A DNA stretch of 5,962 nucleotides from contig DATMYQ010000011.1 of the NCBI GenBank assembly GCA_035560935.1, positions 1-5,962 of the forward strand. Direction: 5' to 3'. The notes below the pieces were generated by a model. It searched no databases, had not been told where the DNA came from, and worked only from the letters and a program-made list of their open reading frames with translations. Made by a program: the position numbers and the translations under genes. Of this stretch, positions 1 to 5,803 are shown piece by piece. This DNA is from DATMYQ01 sp035560935 (GTDB lineage: Bacteria > Bacillota > Negativicutes > Sporomusales > Sporomusaceae). Numbering within the stretch: position 1 is the stretch's first letter; each line of letters opens with the position of its first letter.

Positions 1-1
1 G

Positions 2-55
2 TGTATACATAACAATATTCTCATGGCGCAAAATTTTATTTTGTCGAGTTTAGTC
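2..55 (-). promoter_or_regulatory. Promoter-like element at the end of the PAS-PucR gene (copy A of a repeated element)
   Basis: TATTTTGTCGAGTTTAGTC (37-55) differs at one base from copy B at 5590-5608 and is followed by TGTATACAT (2-10) at a spacing of 35 rather than 37. Here the second half-site is also a full GTCGA, giving a tandem repeat at ten-base pitch (43-47 and 53-57). The motif overlaps the last codons and the stop of the PAS-PucR gene, so it may serve a gene lying to the left of the window. That gene is not visible. Confidence 0.42.
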
Positions 56-2450
56 GATAAAGTTTAATCGCCGCCGCCATGGCCATTTTGGTTTCAAAAC
101 CATTAATGGAGCGGCCCAGTAATTTTTCAATACGCCGTTTACGGTAAACCGCCGTATTGTGATGTAAAAACAACATTTGTGCGGTTTCTTTCAAGCTGGA
201 CGTTTTCAGCATCACTTCCAGCGTTGTGAGATAATCCGTCCCTTTTTCATGATCATAGTCAATCAATTTCCCAATCATTCCCTGAACAAATTCATCGGCC
301 CGTTCCCGCCCGCCCACTTCCACGAGCAATTGTAATATCCCCAAATCCTCGTAATGGAATATCCCTTCACCAACGATAGCTCCGCACTGAACCGCCAGCA
401 CAGCTTCCCAGGCCTCACAGGCACCTTTGCGCAGACCGTCAATTCCCTGGAAAACCCTGCTCACACCGACGGCCACCGTCAAATCGTGGTGGGCAGCCCG
501 TATGTGTTCCCGGATATTCCCGGCTAAGCGCAAACCGCCCTGCTTGCCCGCATCTGAATATTCCGCGGTCTGGCAAAACACGCCGATTTTACCATGGTAT
601 CGCCAGGACACAATACCGGTAATATTGTTGAGCAAGTCGATGATGTCGTCCTGGGCCCGCTGTTCTTTATTGGTTTCATCCGTCTCTTCCCCGACCGAAC
701 AGGCAATGACACACGAAAACAGGGGAAGAGAAAAATCAAGCCCCAGGTTCCGGCAATGGGCTAACGCCTGTTGATCCAGCGGCCGCACCAAATTGATCAA
801 ATCATTAATAAAATCACTGCGGCGACGCATTTCATATGCATTCTGCAGCATGCGCCGGGCCCGTTCCTGGTCGGTGACATCCTGGAAAGCCACGGCCACC
901 GTCCGCCTGCCATTCACCGTATAGCTCATCGGCGCCGCCCGTCTTCTCATATTGCGTTTCCCTTTCGCCAGATCGACAGTATAATCAAGGCAGCGGATCG
1001 TTTTGTCCGCCATCGCCAGCCTGATTTCCGCCATCAGGCCGTCCGCCTGCCCGCGGGGCATGACTTCATATACGGTCAGGCCCTGCAGGCTGGCGCACGG
1101 CAATGGCAAAAATTCGGCGGGATCGCCAAAAACGTCGATATAGCGGCCATCTTCATCAATAATAAAGCTCACATCCGACACAACCTGGGCAAAATCCCGC
1201 AGAATCATTTCATGCTCTTTTTTTAATTCCTCTACTTTTTTTTTTGCCGTGATATCGACAGTCAAACCGACGAACCGCACTGGCCGCCCCGCCGAGTCAA
1301 ACACTGCTTTACCGCTGCCCCAAGCCCAGCGATAGCTGCCGTCCTGGTGTCGAAACCGGTATTCAACGTTCAGTGTTTTTGCCCGACCGGTTATACAGTC
1401 TTCCATCCTCTGCTGAACAAAAGCAAAATCATCCGGATGGCAATAGTTTGCCCATTCCTCCGCCGGAAAACATTTATCCTGATTTTCATAGCCGAAAATA
1501 GCCTGCAGCCGGCCGTCACGGTACACGTTCCGGTTAATAAGATCCCACTCCCATAAACCCGCCGCGGTACCTTCGATGACTATGGAAAGACGATCCCGGC
1601 TTGTTTGCAGTTCCGCTTCCGCCCGCAATTTTTCGGTGATATCAATAACCATAGAAAAAATCAAAATTTTCTCTCCGCTTTCAAACGGCCCGGAATAGAC
1701 TTCAACATCTCTGATTTCACCACTTTTCAGGCGGTGACGAAAAGTAAACGGTTTGTCACAAAAATGGTACACGCTGTCCATGCAGGCTTTCACCTGATCG
1801 ACCGCCAACATATTTATCGCAAAAATATCCATGGTCTTTAGTTCTTCCAGCGAATACCCGTAAAATCTGGCCGCGGCCGCATTGACGTCGGTAATGCGGC
1901 CGGTTCCCGGATCAACTACCAGACAAACCGCCGGATTTTCAAAAAACATCTGCCGGTAGCGCCGGTAACGGCGTTCACTGTCCATCAGAGCATCTTCGGT
2001 GATCCTGCGGGCGGATATGTCAAGCAGCGTGCCCATGGATCCCACGACAGCACCATGCCTGTCCTTCAGCGCCCACTGACAAATTTCTACCCACCGAAAG
2101 CCGATATTTTTTGTCACCCAGCGGATCTCCTGGCGCAGTTCTGTTGTTTGCTGTTCCTGCACCATGGCCCGGTACCGCTGATAACAGCCCCGCTCATCGG
2201 GGTGGATATAGTCTGCAAAAGACGTTCCCAGGGCTTCTGCTTCCGTAAAACCGGTCATCGCCGTCCACGCGGGATTCAGGTAGGTCAGTTGTCCGGTAAT
2301 GCTGGTTTGGAAAACGATTACCCGGGTGTGTTCGACAACCATATGATATTTCTCCTCGGCCGCAGCGGCCTGCTTTTTCAAAAAATTGATATACCGCGCT
2401 TTGCCCATAGTCACCTTTTTTCTCATGCCGTGGATTCTATTCTTTCGCAT
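36..2450 (-). CDS. Four-PAS sensory transcription regulator with CdaR-like and PucR-type HTH domains
   Basis: This is a cytoplasmic one-component regulator of 804 residues. Four PAS domains follow one another at about residues 34-150, 160-277, 285-405 and 412-530. The first three end in the usual D-I-S/T/T box (LLDIS, VIDIT, TVDIT) and the fourth ends in FQDVT. Residues about 548-690 resemble the degenerate GGDEF-like CdaR domain. Residues about 735-800 are the PucR-family helix-turn-helix, with SSLKETAQMLFLHHNTAVYR followed by KRRIEKLLGR. No membrane segment is visible. In known PucR/CdaR regulators this C-terminal domain binds DNA and activates metabolic genes. The ligands of these PAS domains cannot be read from the sequence. 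The ATG at 2448-2450 has GGGGAG 10 bases upstream. Met15 (2406-2408) has AAAAAGG 5 bases upstream and is a serious alternative start. The last codons (LNSTK) overlap a repeated DNA motif described separately. The target genes are unknown. Confidence 0.94.
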   Translation of the reverse strand: MRKNRIHGMRKKVTMGKARYINFLKKQAAAAEEKYHMVVEHTRVIVFQTSITGQLTYLNPAWTAMTGFTEAEALGTSFADYIHPDERGCYQRYRAMVQEQQTTELRQEIRWVTKNIGFRWVEICQWALKDRHGAVVGSMGTLLDISARRITEDALMDSERRYRRYRQMFFENPAVCLVVDPGTGRITDVNAAAARFYGYSLEELKTMDIFAINMLAVDQVKACMDSVYHFCDKPFTFRHRLKSGEIRDVEVYSGPFESGEKILIFSMVIDITEKLRAEAELQTSRDRLSIVIEGTAAGLWEWDLINRNVYRDGRLQAIFGYENQDKCFPAEEWANYCHPDDFAFVQQRMEDCITGRAKTLNVEYRFRHQDGSYRWAWGSGKAVFDSAGRPVRFVGLTVDITAKKKVEELKKEHEMILRDFAQVVSDVSFIIDEDGRYIDVFGDPAEFLPLPCASLQGLTVYEVMPRGQADGLMAEIRLAMADKTIRCLDYTVDLAKGKRNMRRRAAPMSYTVNGRRTVAVAFQDVTDQERARRMLQNAYEMRRRSDFINDLINLVRPLDQQALAHCRNLGLDFSLPLFSCVIACSVGEETDETNKEQRAQDDIIDLLNNITGIVSWRYHGKIGVFCQTAEYSDAGKQGGLRLAGNIREHIRAAHHDLTVAVGVSRVFQGIDGLRKGACEAWEAVLAVQCGAIVGEGIFHYEDLGILQLLVEVGGRERADEFVQGMIGKLIDYDHEKGTDYLTTLEVMLKTSSLKETAQMLFLHHNTAVYRKRRIEKLLGRSINGFETKMAMAAAIKLYRLNSTK

Positions 2451-2479
2451 TTTATATCCGCTCCCCAGTTATACAATAA

Positions 2480-2494
2480 ACAGAAATAATCTGT
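2480..2494. repeat. Small palindrome near the start of the PAS-PucR gene
   Basis: ACAGAAATAATCTGT has 5-base arms (ACAGA and TCTGT) around a 5-base centre and lies 29 bases upstream of the PAS-PucR start codon. Its position would suit an operator or autoregulatory site, but the arms are short. Confidence 0.25.
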
Positions 2495-2567
2495 CCCGCA
2501 GGATTTCTTATCGCGCCATCAGACGAGTAGGCTGGGGGATCATCTCAAAAATTCCTTTTATTGCCAA

Positions 2568-2688
2568 ATCCAGGTTCGCCCTATTATTGCATCACTAAAA
2601 AGATCCTATTCTGCAATATTCTTTGAACCTCAGACGAATCCTCCAGTTTTACCATTCACTGAGTGCAATAATTGTCGTAATTCTGGAT
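2568..2688 (-). other. Potentially structured region upstream of the PAS-PucR gene with alternative pairings
   Basis: Read on the minus strand, ATCCA (2688-2684) can pair with TGGAT (2572-2568), CTCAG (2663-2659) with CTGAG (2633-2629), GGTTC (2629-2625) with GAACC (2577-2573), and TATTGCA (2618-2612) with TGCAATA (2591-2585). Neighbouring stems share a base at 2629. Alternatively ATTATTGCA (2672-2664) pairs with TGCAATAAT (2591-2583) over 9 bases, which excludes the TATTGCA stem. The rest of the gene-free stretch 2451-2877 holds the terminator at 2738-2794 and no small gene I can support. Short stems can arise by chance, and no promoter or terminator clearly frames this region. Confidence 0.3.
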
Positions 2689-2737
2689 ATATTTAAAAAT
2701 AAGGCGATTGTATTCATTCCGCTTTCACTGCGTCTCT

Positions 2738-2794
2738 AAAAACCACGGGGCTGCCTCAACATAGGTTCTAAAACCTGTTTGGGACAGCCCCGTG
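2738..2794 (-). terminator. Intrinsic terminator after the chemoreceptor gene
   Basis: CACGGGGCTG (2744-2753) and CAGCCCCGTG (2785-2794) form a perfect 10-bp stem. An inner part, AGGTT with AACCT, extends it to a long hairpin around a CTAA loop. On the minus strand the stem is followed by TTTTT (2742-2738). It lies 84 bases past the chemoreceptor stop and closes the HD-GYP/chemoreceptor transcript. Confidence 0.88.
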
Positions 2795-2877
2795 ATTTTA
2801 TTGATACGTAGTGAATACGATACGAAATTCAATAACCGTCACTCTTACCGGTCTTTGTTCATAGCTTTACACCGTTT

Positions 2878-4044
2878 TTACAGACTGGCCGCCGTTTGTG
2901 TCAGTTGGCCGGCCAAGCTTGTCATCTCTTCAATTGTCGCATTGACTTCCTCCACGGCAGCCGAGGTTTCTTCGGTAACCGCCAAGGTGGATTCCGAGGC
3001 GCTGGCCGTCTGATTCATCGACGTTTCAATTTCATGAGTCAGTTCTTTAATCTGGGCCACCGTCTTCTTCGACTCTTCCGACAGTTTGCGGATCTCATCG
3101 GCCACCACACCGAACCCCCGCCCGGCTTCACCCACCCTGGCAGCCTCAATGGCCGCGTTCAGGCCGAGCATTTTGGTCTCATCGGCAATTTCCCTGATGA
3201 ACCCCATCACGTTGTTGATATTAACCAGTTGCCCCTTTACCTTTTCTATTTCTTCATGCAGTTGGCTCTGATTGCTGCTGATATCGTTGGTGGCCGCCGT
3301 GATCTGTTGGATCGAGGCCGACACTCCGGTCAGTCCCTGATCCAGCGAACCGGCCACTGCTTTCAAGTCCCGGGCCAGCTTGCGGGGAACCGCCAGTGAA
3401 AATGCGCCGACCACCGCTCCTGTTTTCTCATCGACAAGCGCTTCCGCCGCTCCCAGCAACGGAAACCCAAACACCGCCTCATCCGTTTCCCGGATGACAA
3501 GTTTCTTTTGTTTCATCGCCGCGTCCTGCACACTGCCCTCCCGTATCGGTGTGCTGACCTGCAACTGCGAAATATCGAACTTTTTCGACCCTTGTCTTTT
3601 TATATACTTTTCCAAATCATTAACGGCCAGAAAACCGCCCTCCGGCAATAGTTCGGCCAACACCGGGGCGAAGGTTTCGAACGCCTGAACGATTTTGTGC
3701 TGGCGGGGAGTCGCGATTCCCCAGGAGCCGATCACTTCGGTATCGTCATCGTTCCACACCGGCCCGCCGATGCCGCATACTCTGACTCCATAAACTTCCC
3801 GCCCCAATTCCAGGACGATCGTACGGCGGGCTTGCATGCTCTTGGCACCCAGTCCTTCCGGGCTGAACCGCGCTCCCACGTCCAGGCCGGGGATGTCAAA
3901 TTTTTCCGCCTGTTTGTAGGTCACCGTCGTCAGATCGGTCAGAAAAAAACAGGCTCCGTCCTCAAAGGCATAAATGATAATCCGAAAAAATGTTTGCAGA
4001 AATTCCATTTCTTTGCCATGAATGCGTAAATCCTTAAGCTCCAT
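2878..4044 (-). CDS. Soluble methyl-accepting chemotaxis protein with duplicated N-terminal sensor module
   Basis: This is a chemoreceptor of 388 residues with no hydrophobic membrane segment, so it should sense a cytoplasmic signal. The signalling hairpin covers about residues 230-388. Its tip is LGLNAAIEAARVGEAGRGFG (293-312), followed by VVADEIRKLSEESKK, the diagnostic region that docks CheA and CheW. Both coiled-coil arms are short, about 70 residues before the tip and 80 after, as in small soluble receptors such as B. subtilis YfmS, and there is no C-terminal CheR tether. The N-terminal part holds two similar modules, about 30-118 and 137-225, each with a D-L, a KFDI and an A-x-P-R at matching spacing. 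Their ligand is unknown. The ATG at 4042-4044 has AAAGGA about 13 bases upstream, which is a long gap, so the start is less certain than the frame. The gene lies 125 bases after the HD-GYP gene on the same strand with no visible terminator between them, so co-transcription is likely. Confidence 0.95.
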   Translation of the reverse strand: MELKDLRIHGKEMEFLQTFFRIIIYAFEDGACFFLTDLTTVTYKQAEKFDIPGLDVGARFSPEGLGAKSMQARRTIVLELGREVYGVRVCGIGGPVWNDDDTEVIGSWGIATPRQHKIVQAFETFAPVLAELLPEGGFLAVNDLEKYIKRQGSKKFDISQLQVSTPIREGSVQDAAMKQKKLVIRETDEAVFGFPLLGAAEALVDEKTGAVVGAFSLAVPRKLARDLKAVAGSLDQGLTGVSASIQQITAATNDISSNQSQLHEEIEKVKGQLVNINNVMGFIREIADETKMLGLNAAIEAARVGEAGRGFGVVADEIRKLSEESKKTVAQIKELTHEIETSMNQTASASESTLAVTEETSAAVEEVNATIEEMTSLAGQLTQTAASL

Positions 4045-4169
4045 AATCTCTGCTCATTCCTTTCCCCTTTTGTCAGCTTGCTCCGGCGTCAGACTCAACG
4101 CGCCGCTGCCGAATGCGTTATTACACCGCCATTGCCTATCTCTAACCGCGGTTATCATTTTTTCGGTTG

Positions 4170-5225
4170 TTATTGGATTCCCGCGATACTGATTTCTCCA
4201 CTTTTCAGGTCGACTAAATCACCTTTTTCCGTACAAACGACCGGCTCAGTAAAATATTTGTCACGGTTGCTGAAACCGATAACTTTCGCCGTCTGGCCGT
4301 CGGTGAGGCGAACGCCGCACCCCAGCAACCGGTCCTTCATATTGGCGATAAACGTGATCGAAACCGCCGGGCTCAGTTTTTTAAACATCTCGCCGGCGAT
4401 CGCCTCCATGGCGGCAAACGGCGTCATTTTGCGCCGGTAAGCCCGGTCTGAAGTCATGGCGTGATAGATATCGGCAATGGCGATAACCTCCGCCTCGAAA
4501 CAAATATCGTCACCGGTTAAACCGTCGGGATAGCCACTGCCGTCCAGACGTTCGTGGTGCTGAAGAATGCCGCGAAGCACCCCGTCATCGACCGCTCCGA
4601 ATTGCCGCACCAAGTGGTAACCTTCCCGGGAATGGCGTTTAATAACGGCAAACTCTGCCGGTGACAACGGCCCCGGTTTTTCCAATATCGCCACGGGGAC
4701 GGCCAATTTGCCAATATCATGAAGCAAACCAGCCAAAATAATGTTTTGCAACTCCGGTCCCCTGCGCTCAAGCCATTTACCAAGTATCCCGGCGATAACC
4801 GCAACATCGAGGGAATGCCTGAACGTTTGTTCACTATGAGTTCGGATCTTATCCAGAAACTCGATGGCACCCATCGTTTCGACCAGCAGGGGAATTCGTT
4901 GTTCCGCCAGTTCCTGTACCTGGAGTAACGGTAGATTTTTCGTCTTGTCAAAATCCCGGAAGGCGTCTATGATGTCATTGACAGTATTCTCATATATCGC
5001 CGCAAATTCGCTCTCCGTCCGCCGGACGCCGCTTTGCCGGGCCTTGTTTCCATAACCCTCGCCGACAATGGCTATCCGCGCCACTCCCCATTCCCGAATT
5101 TTCGCAATTTGCGACGGGGTCAACCGGACGCCGCTTTCCAGCAGCTTCAACATTCCGTCGGCACTCATTAATTCCGCAGCCACAACCATTCCCGGTACTA
5201 GCTCACTTGCATCAACTCGTTTCAC
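4170..5225 (-). CDS. HD-GYP domain c-di-GMP phosphodiesterase
   Basis: The protein has 351 residues and is cytoplasmic. HD-GYP enzymes hydrolyse cyclic di-GMP to pGpG or GMP with a metal centre. All family marks are present: RHSLDVA with His137, LLHDIGK with His169-Asp170, KPGPLS (183-188), IKRHSREG with His198, HHE at 223-225, DGSGYP with Gly-Tyr-Pro at 231-233, and IADIYHAMTSDRAYR with Asp252. The catalytic core therefore looks intact. The usual YDA is YHA here, a variant I also associate with clostridial members. Residues 1-57 form the common Firmicutes N-terminal module (LVPGMVVA, then LLESGVRLT). Residues about 280-351 form the C-terminal strand-rich extension (VRLTDGQTAKVIGF). No GAF, PAS or receiver domain is fused to it, so control may act on expression. 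The start is GTG (5223-5225) with GGAGGG 7 bases upstream. An intrinsic terminator lies 37 bases before the start. It probably shares a transcript with the chemoreceptor gene. Confidence 0.96.
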   Translation of the reverse strand: MKRVDASELVPGMVVAAELMSADGMLKLLESGVRLTPSQIAKIREWGVARIAIVGEGYGNKARQSGVRRTESEFAAIYENTVNDIIDAFRDFDKTKNLPLLQVQELAEQRIPLLVETMGAIEFLDKIRTHSEQTFRHSLDVAVIAGILGKWLERRGPELQNIILAGLLHDIGKLAVPVAILEKPGPLSPAEFAVIKRHSREGYHLVRQFGAVDDGVLRGILQHHERLDGSGYPDGLTGDDICFEAEVIAIADIYHAMTSDRAYRRKMTPFAAMEAIAGEMFKKLSPAVSITFIANMKDRLLGCGVRLTDGQTAKVIGFSNRDKYFTEPVVCTEKGDLVDLKSGEISIAGIQ

Positions 5226-5232
5226 AGGCTGT

Positions 5233-5238
5233 CCCTCC
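5233..5238 (-). promoter_or_regulatory. Strong ribosome binding site of the HD-GYP gene
   Basis: GGAGGG lies 7 bases before the GTG start codon. It fixes the choice of GTG over later ATG codons. The overlapping AGGGA is also of the ANGGA type discussed for CsrA-like binding. Confidence 0.85.
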
Positions 5239-5262
5239 AGAATGTTTTCACACTAACGGCAC

Positions 5263-5294
5263 AAAAAAAGATGAGACCGGTGTCAGGTCTCATC
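5263..5294 (-). terminator. Intrinsic terminator in the leader of the HD-GYP gene (attenuator)
   Basis: On the minus strand GATGAGACC (5294-5286) pairs perfectly with GGTCTCATC (5278-5270) around the 7-base loop TGACACC, followed by seven T residues (5269-5263). This is a classic Rho-independent terminator. No coding gene ends just before it; the nearest upstream gene stops at 5804 and has its own terminator. The hairpin sits 24 bases before the GGAGGG ribosome site of the HD-GYP gene, so it most likely stops leader transcripts conditionally. Confidence 0.9.
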
Positions 5295-5546
5295 CGTATC
5301 CATTTGTTCTCACTAATGGAATTTACAACCTGGCATCTATAAGCATCCGTACCGGCTAATCCCGAATTTTCCATCCCCGCTCCCGGCTAGCCTGGTCCGC
5401 ATCGACAGCTGCATTTGTCTCTGTATCATAAAGGAATCAACAACTCCCATTTATCAACTTAATTATGGTTTCTTATATATTCTAGAACAAAATCCCATCT
5501 CAAGCCATTGTGCTAATTCGTTAAAGTTATACCGTCAAACAGAGCG
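5295..5546 (-). promoter_or_regulatory. Long structured 5' leader of the HD-GYP transcript, class unknown
   Basis: About 250 bases lie between the promoter-like region and the attenuator with no convincing gene. Read on the minus strand, visible structure includes a stem of CCAGGCTA (5395-5388) with TAGCCGG (5358-5352) with one bulged A. A hairpin of TCCATT (5320-5315) with AATGGA (5304-5299) lies just before the terminator. TGCCAGGT (5335-5328) can also pair, with one mismatch, with ACCTGACA (5288-5281) in the terminator's left arm and loop, which would compete with termination. I looked for the CGCAAAGC core of c-di-GMP-I riboswitches and for TPP, FMN, cobalamin, ZTP and T-box signatures and found none. 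It could be a new riboswitch, a protein-bound attenuator or a constitutive damper. Confidence 0.5.
5474..5503 (-). promoter_or_regulatory. Alternative sigma-A-like promoter for the HD-GYP gene
   Basis: On the minus strand TTGAGA (5503-5498, five of six bases of TTGACA) is followed after 18 bases by TATATA (5479-5474, a partial -10 box). It would give a leader of about 240 bases that still contains the attenuator. The region is AT-rich, so such matches arise easily. Confidence 0.3.
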
Positions 5547-5552
5547 AATCAT

Positions 5553-5608
5553 TGTATACATATTACAACACTACCGTTGTCAGTAGTTGTATTTTGTCGA
5601 TTTTAGTC
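5553..5608 (-). promoter_or_regulatory. Promoter-like element upstream of the HD-GYP leader (copy B of a repeated element)
   Basis: The motif TATTTTGTCGATTTTAGTC (plus-strand spelling, 5590-5608) contains two GTC half-sites ten bases apart and is followed 37 bases away by TGTATACAT (5553-5561). The same pair occurs at 2-55. Read toward the gene, TATACA (5558-5553) could be a -10 box with no good -35 box. The GTCGA motif would then lie about 50-60 bases upstream of the start, a usual position for an activator. Between them is an imperfect dyad, TACAAC-N2-TAC and GTA-GTTGTA (5564-5591). TTTTGTCGA is also one base from the Spo0A box TGTCGAA. The function is inferred from position and repetition only. 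Confidence 0.45.
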
Positions 5609-5657
5609 AGCGAAACTTTCTGGCATTCCTATAGACGACACTTATGCCGGATTCCCC

Positions 5658-5703
5658 CCATACAAAAAGGCGGATCGCTGATCACGACCGCCTTTTTGTA
5701 TGG
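5658..5703. terminator. Bidirectional terminator after the Crp-like gene
   Basis: A perfect 16-bp inverted repeat, CCATACAAAAAGGCGG (5658-5673) and CCGCCTTTTTGTATGG (5688-5703), surrounds a 14-base loop. The A and T runs in the arms give a GC-rich core followed by a T tract on either strand. It probably ends the Crp-like transcript and isolates it from the HD-GYP leader. Confidence 0.88.
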
Positions 5704-5803
5704 TCAGGAACACAATTTTTCGTTATTTAAAAGCCATCACCGCACGGATTGCGGCTCATACCGGCAGCATATTTTAATGGCAGCGCCAAGATCTCACCAC
5801 TGC

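Noticed and set aside
771..1226. Plus-strand open frame of 151 codons, and similar plus-strand frames at 2055-2489, 2896-3399 and 4078-4440
   Set aside because: They lie antisense to, or mostly inside, well-supported minus-strand genes, have unconvincing protein composition and lack clear ribosome sites. They are frame shadows.
2468..2497. GGGACA-N18-TATAAC as a promoter for the PAS-PucR gene
   Set aside because: Transcription would begin at or after the GGGGAG ribosome site (2461-2466), leaving no usable leader. The -35 match is also only four of six.
4141..4165. TAACCGCGGTTA followed by T residues as a terminator on the plus strand between the HD-GYP and chemoreceptor genes
   Set aside because: The palindrome leaves no loop for a stable hairpin, the T run faces the plus strand where there is no gene, and nothing similar serves the minus strand.
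5295..5330. ANTAR-type dual hexaloop antiterminator next to the attenuator
   Set aside because: The hairpin at 5299-5320 has a 10-base loop rather than a six-base loop with A1 and G4, and no second matching hairpin overlaps the terminator.
5337..5450. A 37-codon open frame on the minus strand in the HD-GYP leader, starting ATG at 5448-5450, that could be a leader peptide
   Set aside because: There is no good ribosome site before the ATG, no run of regulatory codons, and it spans the stem at 5352-5395. It is most likely chance, although a leader peptide is not excluded.
5295..5460. c-di-GMP class I riboswitch before the HD-GYP gene
   Set aside because: It is the expected candidate by gene context, but the conserved GGCAAACC and CGCAAAGC segments are absent. 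Only a vague similarity (GGCTAGCCGGG) remains.
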